Assembly (NCBI GenBank): GCA_947462335.1
Contig: OX381716.1
Location: 2,228,438 to 2,292,437 of the forward strand
Source: Harmothoe impar
Lineage: Eukaryota > Annelida > Polychaeta > Phyllodocida > Polynoidae
Reading direction: 5' to 3'
DNA: 64,000 bases
Position 1 is the stretch's first letter. Each line of letters opens with the position of its first letter. The notes beneath the pieces are model-generated. The model had not been told where the DNA came from and searched no databases. It saw only the letters and a list, made by a program, of their open reading frames with translations. Of this stretch, positions 44,721 to 54,473 are shown one piece after another. The position numbers and the translations under genes were made by a program.

Positions 44721-45009
44721 TGATCTGAGTGGTTCAGGCTGGGGGGGGGGGGGGGGGGTATGGGGGGGTGGGGGGTGCCCCCTGGGCCCAATCCGCCGAT
44801 GTCGTGTCCGCCGGGAATTTTTCAATCTGGTGGTGGGCCCATGTGACCTGGTCACATGACCTGCAGGTGTGAGAGTGATGCATCATGGGGCGGGTAGTGG
44901 CAGGGAGTGGGTAATGGCGGCCACTCACTGACCGGGCTGACACACCGTGCTGCCCGTATGGAGGCTCTAGGGGCTACTGGGGCCATCTTAGGGCACTCAC
45001 GGGGAGAGC

Positions 45010-45095
45010 GACAAGGGGACAAGAGCCTGTTTAAACCTTTACGGACAAGGGACAAGTGAATTCTGGGCTTGGTGCACAAGGGACAAACCTACTTC
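45010..45095 (-). repeat. CTTGTC doublet repeat, reverse
   Basis: Inverse reading gives TTTGTCCCTTGTGCACC, CTTGTCCCTTGTCCGTAAAG and CTCTTGTCCCCTTGTCG, matching the 36685-36830 array. Confidence 0.65.
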
Positions 45096-45967
45096 TTTAC
45101 TGAAATCAGTACCATTATGTGTGTAGCATGGTTAGGACCATTCCCTAGTTGTTATATGGAGACGGAGAACAGTCCGCGCACCAGCAGTGTGAAGTACCCC
45201 GTACCGTGGTGGTGTGTGGGGGGGGGGGGGGGTGCAGACATGCCACTACCCATCAGCTTCATACATCACCTCACTGATGCCACACACTATTATAGACAAT
45301 ACACCTCCACGGCACAGTGCTGGGGTCCTACCTAGTTCTACAATAGAGTAGATTGGGCGTCCTTCCAGAGCGAGCAACTCACATGACACTAGAGTATCTC
45401 ACATGACTCAGTATGGTATTGCAGCTTGTCGTCTATAGTAACCGTTACCCTATTTAAGGTATCATGCCGTCCTGAAAGGGTTGATATAGGTCTCAGACAG
45501 GGAATTACTCCCCCACTATACTTTAATATAGCATGACATGCAATAAATTGTATTATAAGGAGGTATTGAAGGAAAAGTCTATCATGCGTCACTACAATGA
45601 ACCTTCATACATAATCTATTAAAGTATAAGGAGACTTTGTTCACGAAAATCTGAAATGCCACGCCCAAATGTCTACAAACCTCCATGACCGGCCAGTTCT
45701 GCAGTGAATAAATTCATTTCAGACCCAACTCAGATAGACCCCAAAACAAAGGCCTTTACCTCCAAGAACCATGTTTTATTGCATGTCATATCATTTAGAA
45801 TTTATATAGGGGCACCTGTGATTTTTAACAGAATTTTAGAAAATCCCCTAACTATTTTGACCACCCAGAACTCATCTGGTATTCTGTGCGGAGTTTGTCT
45901 TTCAGTAAGGATGCACCCCCCCCCCCACCTGTATAGCCTGTATACCCCCCCACACATGTGATTGCAG

Positions 45968-46128
45968 ATGGATCAAAGGCGACCTGGCGACCTCGCCTGT
46001 TTTCCGGGCGACCTGGTACAATAATTTAAGCGACCTGGTGACTTTTGCTCAAATATGGCAATCGTAAGAATAGTCAAAAAAGCGACTTTGTGACCTGGTG
46101 CCCTTAATTTGGGCGACTTTCCGACCTC
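45968..46128 (-). repeat. AGGTCGC doublet repeat
   Basis: Inverse reading gives AAGTCGCCCAAATTAAG, CACCAGGTCGCTTAAATTAT and GAGGTCGCCAGGTCGCC. It keeps the doublet-plus-AT-spacer layout with a changed word. A G run of 14 follows at about 46129. Confidence 0.6.
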
Positions 46129-46337
46129 GGGGGGGGGGGGGGGCCTCTGCACCTCCCTACATGTGTCTCCTGTACACATCCACCAGACCTAGAGGCCGAC
46201 TGATGCTTCACATACTCTTAAGCCACCCCCAAAATGTAGTGCTGGTCAATAGACCTCACTTCTTTAAAAAAGAGGGTCGGAGTGAAACTTCTTCTTTCTG
46301 AAGGGTTCTTGATTCAGCTGGCTCCTTCACCCTAGTC

Positions 46338-46590
46338 GGTGACATCCCGTGTGAACGTTCCCCTGTCCCTGTGTTGGTGACATCCCGTGTGAACGTTCCC
46401 CTGTCCCTGTGTTGGTGACATCCCGTGTGAACGTTCCCCTGTCCCTGTGTCGGTGACATCCTGTGTGAACGTTCCCCTGTCTCTGTGTCGGTGACATCCC
46501 GTGTGAACGTTCCCCTGTCTCTGTGTCGGTGACATCCCGTGTGAACGTTCCCCTGTGTCGGTGACATCCCGTGTGAACGTTCCCCCCCCC
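46338..46590. repeat. Minisatellite, 38-bp unit, seven copies
   Basis: GGTGACATCCCGTGTGAACG followed by TTCCCCTGTC(C/T)CTGTGT(T/C). Starts fall at 46338, 46376, 46414, 46452, 46490, 46528 and 46560 (the sixth unit has lost 6 bp). Because 38 is not divisible by three, open frames shift from copy to copy; they are not genes. Confidence 0.9.
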
Positions 46591-47023
46591 ACCCCGTGTT
46601 TATCTGCAGGCCCGTCACAACAAACCCCTCCCCCCGTGACCTTGTCCCTGACAGAGGTCAGCTCTGGTTCCAGGTCAAGGTCGTTGTAGCAGTCTGTCCC
46701 AAGGTCAGCGGGACTCTGGGAGCTGGGAGTAAAAACATTGTGAGAACTGGATCCGAGACGCAGGGGTCGGCTGGGCAATGTCACTGTAGTCTCAGTACAG
46801 GTTCTCTACTCCCGGCCGCTTCTCTGTCCTTCTACTTTATACATTCTGTTAGTCAAATCCCTATTTTCATGATATTGAAATGTAACAGTTGTTTGTCGTA
46901 CAGAGGAAAAGCAGCAAAAGATTTTGTACCAACAATTTCACAATGCACACATTGTAAAAGGTCGGTTGCCATTTCTGTAAGTGTACTGTAGGCGTACAGT
47001 CTATTCTAGATAAACAGTAGAAT

Positions 47024-47412
47024 CTACTGTAATTCCATTCTACAGTAGATTCTGCTGTTTACCTACAAGTCTGCAGTAGCTATCCCAGGTTAGTCATATA
47101 GAAATATGACTAATGTCTCACTCAAAAAGGCGTTATACCATGAATTATGTAACATGGATATTGATGAACAGCCGAATCTCCTAATCTTCATTTTTGGTGA
47201 ATTCTTATATTACCGCTACATACTCGTATACACTTGTCAGTTGCTTATTGTTTTCTTATCTCTTTCCCAGGTGAGTTCCAGAGTCATGAGTCATAAGCTG
47301 GTCCGTAAGTATGCCGTAGTGGTCGTCAAACAGGGCTTGTCGCGACAACATTTGCCTACGATTGCCTAAAGTCTACTGTAATTCTATTTTACGGCAGATT
47401 CTACTGTAGATC
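47024..47412. mobile_element. Segment bounded by direct copies of a TCTACTGTA hairpin
   Basis: TCTACTGTAATTCCATTCTAC at about 47027 and TCTACTGTAATTCTATTTTAC at about 47374 each continue into a self-complementary AGATTCT(G/A)CTG. Between them an ATG frame of 87 codons (47106-47369) crosses a good acceptor (ATCTCTTTCCCAG) and a donor-like GTCC|GTAAGTA. No family is recognised; it could be a small mobile element or a foldback pair. Confidence 0.4.
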
Positions 47413-47636
47413 TACAGTAGATTCTACTCCGGGATTCTACTGTGTACCTACACCAACTGTTTACAGTGCACTTGACCCTGGGTGCAGTCAGATCAAGATA
47501 TGGGTTGCTGTAACTAAACTTGGATCCCTATAATAGATCACATTTGGTATCAACCTAATGTATGGTATGCAGGACTTTGGTTCTCACTTACGGCCATTCC
47601 ACATGGTGTGTATACATGATACATAAAATGCCTTGT

Positions 47637-48265
47637 CGGCATGATGCACTAATGCAGCCCTGGCGAGTCTACTTGTCGGGGCTGCATTAGGTAAGGTATT
47701 CCCCACATAGGGTGACATCAGCATGCTACATCAATGCAGCACTGGTATGCATCATATAAAGGGCACAATGCGGCCGTGAAGGGTTTCCAATCAAGTTTGG
47801 AATTGTAGAGTTGTAAATAATTACATATTTTGAATAATTACATATTTCGATATCAGTGTAGTTCGAGGACTTTGTACCCAACTCAAAGTTATTCCACAAC
47901 GTTTTAGTAAAACATAAAATATATACATGATATATAGTAACTGCAGTTGCTACATATTATAGTTATTATGTCCTATATGTTAGGTCTAAGGTTAACACGT
48001 GTTCATCATGCAGGGAACGATACATGGTTGCGTTATATAACAACAATGTATCAATCCCATATAAGGGTCAGCATGATGTTTAACACTAATACAGTTAAAT
48101 GTAGCCCTATAACGTCCAGTGGCGATGATGCCTTTGCATTGATGTATCATGCCCTTTGTCGTCATGATGCATAAATGCAGCACTGACGAGTTATTTCAGG
48201 AGCTGCATTTATGCATCATGACGACAAATGTAATGTTTTAGCGACATGCCGTCTTCAACAGGTTA
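47637..48265. mobile_element. Two diverged TTAA-hairpin MITE copies
   Basis: About 47637-47785 (GGCATGATGCACTAATGCAG, GGGGCTGCATTAGG) and about 48060-48265 (GTCGTCATGATGCATAAATG, GACGAGTTATTTCAGG, TTTTAGCGACATGCCG). The ends are partly lost. Confidence 0.6.
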
Positions 48266-48299
48266 AAGCATTACAAGTACTGTATATCTGTCATCATAC

Positions 48300-48400
48300 T
48301 GGGGTCATGACGCGGCATGACGTGTCACGTTACACCAAGTGTGGCCACCCACGTCACGTCACGTCACACGACGTCATAAATACCAGACTCCCCTGTAACA
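48300..48400 (+). promoter_or_regulatory. CRE-like cluster next to a TATA-like box
   Basis: CACGTCACGTCACGTCACAC and GACGTCATAAATACC place several CGTCA half-sites directly before CATAAATA. This could be a core promoter with start near 48405. No convincing gene follows, and GCATGACGTG words upstream suggest amplification of the same motif. Confidence 0.25.
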
Positions 48401-48637
48401 CTTTTTGCATCCCCAACTCTCTGATGCTCACCCCGGCACGCTCCGCCCCTATGTCTCTGTCACAGAGAAGGCTGCCTGTAAGGGGAGGCCGGACAGGAGA
48501 CGGCTTCAAACGTTTTATCGAAAACAGTGCTCTCAAATTAGATATCCTTCCATTAATAATTATACTATACATGTATACATGTAGTATTAACCCAAAGACA
48601 TTGGGGACATTATTTCTGCGTCATGGTCCATGCAGGT

Positions 48638-49040
48638 TGACGTCATGGCCCATGTTGTGTGACGTCATGATCTTTGCTGTGTGACGTCATGGCCCATGAT
48701 GTGTGACGTCATGATCTTTGCTGTGTGACGTCATGGCCCATGATGTGTGACGTCATGATCTTTGCTGTGTGACGTCATGGTCCATGATGTGTGACGTCAT
48801 GATCTTTGCTGTGTGACGTCATGGGGCATGATCCCCGCTGTGTGACGTCATGGGGCATGATCCCCGCTGTGTGACGTCATGGGCATGATCCCCGCTGTGT
48901 GACGTCATGGGCATGATCCCCGCTGTGTGACGTCATGGGCATGATCCCCGCTGTGTGACGTCATGGGCATGATCCCCGCTGTGTGACGTCATGGGCATGG
49001 TCATTGCTGGGTGACGTCATGATCATGGCTGGGTGAAGTC
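48638..49040 (+). repeat. CRE minisatellite: 16 perfect TGACGTCA palindromes
   Basis: TGACGTCA occurs at 48638, 48660, 48682, 48704, 48726, 48748, 48770, 48792 and 48814 (exactly 22 bp apart), then 48843, 48872, 48900, 48928, 48956, 48984 and 49012 (28-29 bp apart). Fillers alternate TGGCCCATGATGTG and TGATCTTTGCTGTG, then TGGGCATGATCCCCGCTGTG. TGACGTCA is the consensus CREB/ATF site. Confidence 0.95.
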
Positions 49041-49360
49041 ATGGGGCATGTTGGGTCGGCAAGGACGTCGTTCATGATATTGTACTCTGTCCTCATATAT
49101 GTCCTCTGAGATACATGGACACTTTGTAGATCTGCCTCATAATTGGACATGACAACAGTAAGAGAATCCACATCGTCTATCTAACACTATACAAGCCTGT
49201 TTATGGCTTGTTGTATATTGTTTGTATGTGGCTTATTGTTAGTTCTGAGAATGCACCCTCCGGTCTACATGCTGGCGTCTAACCGTGCTGATTGAATCAC
49301 ATCAGCAACAATTGAGATATTCTAGACGTGACGTTATTATGTCACATTACCACTCGTGTA

Positions 49361-49777
49361 CTAACCCTTTACGGGAAGAATGGGACCTTGTAGGTTATAA
49401 TGTCATGTATTGTAACGTAGTGAGTGCATCATGCTGACCCTACTGTAACAGGAGTGTATCAACACTGTAGGGTTGGCATGATGCACAAGTGTCCATTACA
49501 CAGCATTGCTGCATCCATGTATCATGCCGACAAAAGGGCATGGTGATACATTAAAGCAATGCACTGCCCATAAAGGGTTAACCCTTTAAGGACGGATGTC
49601 CCTAAAAGATTACATTTGTCGTCATGATGCACCAATGCAGACCGGTGAGTAACTCACCGGTCTGCATTGGTGCATCATGCTGACCCTTTGGGAGTCTCAA
49701 CCTGTAGGGTCGGCATGATGCCTGAATGTAGCATTGGCGAGTTACTCGCCAGGTATCATGTCGTCCTTAAAGGGTAA
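49361..49777. mobile_element. Two TTAA-hairpin MITEs abutting at one TTAA
   Basis: Copy one starts CTAACCCTTTACGGG (49361) and ends CCCATAAAGGGTTAA (49581). Copy two starts at the same TTAA (49578) as TTAACCCTTTAAGGACGG and ends CGTCCTTAAAGGGTAA (about 49777). Copy two has a perfect hairpin ACCGGTGAGTAACTCACCGGT. Confidence 0.8.
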
Positions 49778-49849
49778 GAGTCTAAGACTCTAAGTAGAGC
49801 TTGTAGACGGGATACCTGATATTACCCAGAACCCCCCTCACGTGTCAGG

Positions 49850-49925
49850 TATAAAAACGGGTCCAAACCGAGGCTGTCAGTCTGCCTGTACCGGAAGTGT
49901 GGGGTGTTCCACTTCCGGTGTGTGA
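49850..49925 (+). promoter_or_regulatory. Candidate core promoter: TATA box, initiator, paired ETS sites
   Basis: TATAAAAA at 49850-49857 is followed by TCAGTC with the A at 49879, 29 bp downstream of the first T, as expected for a TATA/initiator pair. Just downstream ACCGGAAGTG and CCACTTCCGGT form an inverted pair of ETS/GABP-type sites (about 49890-49920). A donor-like GTGT|GTGAGTG follows at about 49921, so a short first exon is possible. No ATG-initiated frame was found nearby. Confidence 0.4.
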
Positions 49926-50090
49926 GTGCCTCTAGTGGGCGATAATAGAGTACATTGTGCTGGTGTCTCTGTGATCTGCGGCTAATAGAGGAGAGAGGCG
50001 TCCTTACGGCGGCTGGTGTCTATTTCATCTCCGACAGTCACGTGACCGTTCAGGCACGTTCCTGATACCCTCTTATCTCTTTAACCCTTT

Positions 50091-50460
50091 AAGGATGGCA
50101 TGATACCATAATGCATCATGCCCGTGATCATCATGATGCATGACCTGGCGAGTCACTCACCAGGGCTGCATTCAAGCATCATGACGACCTTATGAGGTTG
50201 AGACACTGAGTTATTCGCCGGGGCTTCATTGGTGCATCATGACGACAAATGTCATCGTTTAGCGACATCTGTCTTTAAAGGGTTAAGGGCCGCATGGTGC
50301 CTTAATAGAGTATCCCTTGTCGGCATGATGCAGCATGATGGGAGTGACTCCAGGGTTGAAATAATGCATCATGCGGAAGTTGATGCACTACTGTAGGGTT
50401 GGCATGATGCCTGAATGCAGCCCTGGTGGGTAGAATCCCCAGAGCTGGATTCATACATCA
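50091..50460 (+). mobile_element. TTAA-hairpin MITE plus an adjoining partial copy
   Basis: 50091-50286 runs TTAACCCTTTAAGGATGG to GTCTTTAAAGGGTTAA. A second copy follows at once (GGGCCGCATGGTGCCTTAAT ... TAGGGTTGGCATGATGCCTG) but lacks its end. Confidence 0.75.
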
Positions 50461-50533
50461 TTTATACCAAACAGTACAGTGAAGCACTATGTGTCCCGGG
50501 GAGGTATATCTCAGCATGGAGAAGCTGGAGAGG

Positions 50534-50967
50534 CTTCTATAGGGCTTCTCACTATCAGACTATATCAGTGTGTCTCCGGAGGGGGGGGGGGTCACTTGAG
50601 TCTTTGAGGGTAGATATTAAACTACTGCCGCCCTACCACCCCTCTTATCAAAGGTTGGGAAATCTGACCGCCCTACTTCTCACTGCCTTACATTTCAGAG
50701 GCTGGGAGATTTGATGATCTTTTACAAGTTTAGGTCTACCTGAAATTTGTACAAATTTAATCATATGATTTTAACTGCCCTACTTATTCGGGTCTTGATG
50801 ACATCTAACCGCCCCCTTTTCAGGATCTAATGGAAATTTACCACTACCGCTTTTCAGAGTCGTGCTTCAGTGGTTATCCAATACATGGTAGAGTCCCCCC
50901 CCCCCGGGGGTGGGGAGGGTGTCTATAGGGCTTCTCACTATCAGACTATCTCAGTGTATTTCTTGGT
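50534..50967. mobile_element. G-run-ended MITE between 45-bp direct repeats
   Basis: The element 50581-50910 (CTTTGAGGGTAGATATTAAA ... TACATGGTAGAGTCCCCC) matches 17539-17945. Both sides carry CTATAGGGCTTCTCACTATC plus AGACTAT-TCAGTGT (about 50538-50575 and 50925-50962), much longer than an 8-bp target duplication. Confidence 0.7.
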
Positions 50968-51640
50968 CTGTGATGTCCAGTGAGCTCCTTCTTCATATCA
51001 CATCTCCATATTCCGTGTCTACCCCCCCCCCCCCCCCCACACCCAGATACAGATAGCGGCAAGGCTGTCATCTTCTGTTTATCACTTTGTGAATATATCA
51101 CCCTCTCCAGTGGTGTCTGCCTCCTAGTATGGTCATCGTGTAGCCCCAGCTACAAGCCAAACCTCGGTTAGGCCAAAAAAAAAAGGTGTGTTTCAGGTTA
51201 CATAGTCTGAAAATCTAGGTAGGGTAGGTCAGATTTATTTTTATTACAAATTTTAAATTTTTTTATACTTTGGCCTTGACTCTCAAACTTCAGCACCGAC
51301 TCGCCAACAACAGCGTCAACTCATGGACTATCAAATCAACTCTGAAATAGGCCAAATATTACTTGAATTTTTTTTTTTTCAAAACTCAATGAAAATCTTT
51401 AGGGTCGACCCTGTTTTGATAGGTAGGATCAAGTAACCTGAAACACAGCCTTATCAGCGGAATCCCCCGCCAATCCTCGGACTAGAGAATTGAATTTAAA
51501 AAGGTTAAAAACTCGTTTTCTCTTTAACCTAGTGTATTAATACATTGTCTATAAGCCGAGACCCCACTTTCAGGGGGAAAACGACTTATGTTAAACAATA
51601 TTAAAGCTCCAAAATATATAATAGTATTGTTTCACGGGTG
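50968..51640. other. No supported gene
   Basis: Around 51050-51175 two frames are open and protein-like after a C run, but there is no clear donor. An imperfect repeat around CAGGTTACATAG / AAGTAACCTGAAACACA (51195 and 51430) suggests an inverted repeat element of about 250 bp. Confidence 0.35.
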
Positions 51641-51651
51641 GGGTTGTGTGG

Positions 51652-51854
51652 TACTGTAAACGTATTATATTTCGCGTTATACATATTTTTCGCAGATTTT
51701 AAAATCCACGAAAATATGTACAGAGTGAAAATTTATCAAATATAGCTCTGGAACTACCATCTTTCAATATCAGCGAACTTAAATCCCAGCGAAATTGTAC
51801 TTTTTATCAAATCTGCAAAAATTTATAGCAGCGAAAATATCTACGTTTACAGTA
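51652..51854. mobile_element. MITE, TTTTCGCG family
   Basis: TACTGTAAACGTATTATATT to AATATCTACGTTTACAGTA, with nearly perfect outer arms and inner ACATATTTTTCGCAGATTTT / CCACGAAAATATGTACAGAG. Confidence 0.8.
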
Positions 51855-52079
51855 GGTTTCCATCCTTTTCACTTGAACATGTAAAGGATAGTTTTGAGGA
51901 TATGGCAGCCTACATAAATTCCAGCTAAGGGGAGATTACAAACCTCCCCAGGGTCCTACCGCGCTGTAATGTGTAATACATGGTTTAAGGAACACGTAAT
52001 GTGGGACTATGTGTGTTATGGCGGCAGTGTGGCATTGATTGTCATGTTGTGTTGGTAGTGATGAAGCACCTGGAGGTAG

Positions 52080-52200
52080 ACTCCCTGGCATCCCCCTCCT
52101 GGTATCCCCCCCCCCCCCCCGATACAGGTAGACAAGCTGGTATCTCCCCCCCCCCCTCTGATATCTCCCTCTAGGCCTGGCGGGGGGGGGGGGGGGAGTG
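52080..52200. repeat. C/G-run cluster
   Basis: Runs of 9-14 C and G separated by GATACAGGTAG and GATATCTCCC. Frames across it are long on the minus strand but are repeat-derived. Further runs lie at about 52530 and 53115-53195. Confidence 0.7.
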
Positions 52201-52731
52201 GGCTGAAGGCTATGGCTCTCACTATATCTCCCATTGGGATGGGAGTTAGGGGTGGGCTCACTACACACACAGGAGAAACAGCATCAAAAGGGAGTCCAGG
52301 TTGCCTCCAGAATGACTCCCCTCTTTAGGGGAGCCCAGGCTATCTAAGGGAGCCTAGGTGACTCTCTGGCTGACCTAATGGAGTCACCTACATAGAGAGC
52401 TCTATAGCTATGGCCACTCATCAAAGGGAGGGGAATTTGACCGCTCTGTGTTGGTGGATATGCTGTACATACTGCCCAACTCTAGCCCTCCAACCCTGTT
52501 ATTTCAGGGTTGACATCCCTTGCAGAGTACCCCCCCCCCCCCTACCCTGATGCTGGAGGCAGCCCCCCTCCATGACTTTCTGCTACCAGAGACACCCCGG
52601 CTGTGGTATATCAGCCCCTCCTCCACCCTCAGCACATCAGCACGTCACAGACACTTATTCACCTCATAAATCATCTTAAGAAGTTGGAGGCGTTTTATTC
52701 AGAGATGGCGAATAAATCGTGTTTGTAAGAT

Positions 52732-52800
52732 ATAGTTTTAAAACCAACACAGCCGAAGGCTGGTCAGCAGGTCCACAGGGCCCATACGGACCGAACCTGG
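52732..52800 (-). mobile_element. Non-LTR retrotransposon 3' end-like segment, copy 2
   Basis: Inverse of 15380-15450: GGTTCGGTCCGTATGGGCCC, then CTGCTGACCAGCCTTCGGCTG. Both copies encode FGPYGPC-ADQP in one frame, but hairpin conservation is the likelier constraint. Confidence 0.4.
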
Positions 52801-52814
52801 GGTGTTTGTAAACC

Positions 52815-53032
52815 TTTAACGCTAGGATGATGCTACCCATCATCATCATCATCATCATCATCATCATATTTGTGATCCTGTAACAGCGAGTAACTCGCGG
52901 GAGCTGCACAAGAGGGTCGTCATGATGCATGAATGTAGCCCTGGCTAGTAACCCGCCAAGGCTGCATCCATGCATGATGACGACCAAGGGTATGATACCT
53001 TAATACGCTGTGCGGGCCTTACAGGGTTAAAG
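52815..53032. mobile_element. TTAA-hairpin MITE with internal CAT microsatellite
   Basis: A (CAT)n run of about 33 bases at 52837-52869 lies in the first part, followed by AGCGAGTAACTCGCG, GTCGTCATGATGCATGAATG and ACAGGGTTAA. Confidence 0.65.
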
Positions 53033-53397
53033 GCGCTAAGTGGTGTTTGTATGCTGCAGGGTGGGGAGTAAGTGGGTGAAGCAGCAGAGGGGGTGGTGGG
53101 GGGTGATACCCAGGGGGGGGGGGGGTACCCGGGGGGGGGAGGGGGGTACTGATACCACAGCAGCATAATCTCCTCACCCCCCCCCCCCCCCCCCCAACCA
53201 CCCACACCCCTCATACCCCAAGCCTTTCACCCTTCTCTCTTTACAGTTAATTCTTTTATAGGCCATATTGTTCTTGCTGTTTAACATGTGTCCTTTCATG
53301 TCATGATGCATGTAGTCCTGGTGAGTATGCATACATGCTAGGGCTGCACTCATGCCTCACGGTTATCCTGTAATACACACACACTTTAATACACACA

Positions 53398-53495
53398 CAG
53401 AAAAGTGAGAGTCACCTGAGTGAGAGTGAGAGTCTACCCTCACCTGAGGGTCAGGCACTGCCTGAGTTTTAGCGACAATGACTCTCACTTTTCTG
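53398..53495. repeat. Inverted repeat CAGAAAAGTGAGAGTCA
   Basis: CAGAAAAGTGAGAGTCA at 53398-53414 is inverse to TGACTCTCACTTTTCTG at 53479-53495. The interior is itself repetitive (GAGTGAGAGTGAGAGTC, CTCACCTGAGGG). Confidence 0.75.
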
Positions 53496-53589
53496 AGGGT
53501 GTAGGGTTGGGTCAGCACCCCGGGGTCGGCACTCTAGCCTCCTGACTTCTCTCTGGGGCCGTTCACAAGGAAGGGAAGGGTTGTGGTTT

Positions 53590-53830
53590 TGAGACATTTT
53601 GGAGCTGTATTCATGCATCATGCCCACCCTATGGGGTTGAGAGTTGAGAGTTACTCGCCAGACGACAAATGTCATCTTTTATCGACATGTTGTCCTTAAC
53701 CCTTCAAGCACGGCATCATGCCTTAATGCATCATGCCCCTGGTCGCCATGAATGCAGCCCTGGCGAGTAACTCGCCAGAGCTGCATGCAAGAATAAGACA
53801 CTCCCGAAGGGTTGGCATGATGTACCGGTG
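53590..53830 (+). mobile_element. Two TTAA-hairpin MITEs sharing one TTAA, the second cut by the gap
   Basis: Copy one ends ATCGACATGTTGTCCTTAA (TTAA 53696-53699). Copy two starts at that TTAA, has hairpin GGCGAGTAACTCGCC and ACACTCCCGAAGGGTTGGC, and runs into the assembly gap at the start of the second hairpin. Confidence 0.75.
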
Positions 53831-54030
53831 NNNNNNNNNNNNNNNNNNNNNNNNNNNNNNNNNNNNNNNNNNNNNNNNNNNNNNNNNNNNNNNNNNNNNN
53901 NNNNNNNNNNNNNNNNNNNNNNNNNNNNNNNNNNNNNNNNNNNNNNNNNNNNNNNNNNNNNNNNNNNNNNNNNNNNNNNNNNNNNNNNNNNNNNNNNNNN
54001 NNNNNNNNNNNNNNNNNNNNNNNNNNNNNN
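53831..54030. other. Assembly gap, 200 N
   Basis: Exactly 200 unknown bases. The size looks like a placeholder rather than a measured length. Sequence beyond it (TGTTCTTTACCC) does not resume the MITE. Confidence 0.95.
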
Positions 54031-54307
54031 TGTTCTTTACCCTTAAGTCAATAAATACCGTAGTGGCCCGTAAAAGTGCCATAGGGGGCATTCATTCTAA
54101 TTCCCACCATAATTCTGAGACCTTTCTCTGTGCAGTCACATTGTATCCAAGTATGCCCCTACTGCTCTTTTAACTGATATTACTGATACTTGAAATTGGA
54201 ATTTATGGACTTGGTTTCCACAGATTATAAGCAGATATAATAAAAGCGATGGTTCATAGTACTCTTGTATCTTGCGCAGCTACCCCTAGGACCCTTTACT
54301 ATAACAG

Positions 54308-54382
54308 GGTACAGGTGTGTACAGGCTTGTGGTGATGGATGTGCCCCTGGAGCGGCTTATCGTGTGGTGTGGGCGGCCCGAG
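54308..54382 (+). CDS. Proposed internal exon of an unrecognised gene (exon 1 of 3 seen)
   Basis: Acceptor CCCTTTACTATAACAG precedes 75 bases open in one frame, reading GTGVYRLVVMDVPLERLIVW then CGRPE. The donor is either GAG|GTGTGA at 54383 (phase 0, continuing in frame into 55288) or the stronger GTGAGG at 54385. The reading is hydrophobic and protein-like. The intron that follows is filled by a TTAA MITE with a nested hAT-like element. Family unknown; earlier exons were not located. Confidence 0.35.
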
Positions 54383-54473
54383 GTGTGAGGATGGACCGGC
54401 GACTGACCCCCCACACCGGCCTCCAGTACCCTACACCTACCTGCACAATATCTCCCTGATAACATCATGCTTT

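Noticed and set aside
46256..46784. Frames with repeated GTFTRDVTDT
   Set aside because: They translate the 38-bp minisatellite. The adjoining non-repeat piece (YNDLDLEPELTSVRDKV) looks protein-like and has an acceptor-like sequence, but no donor was found.
48638..49019. CRISPR-like array of regular repeats and spacers
   Set aside because: The fillers are themselves repeated rather than unique, and the genome is eukaryotic.
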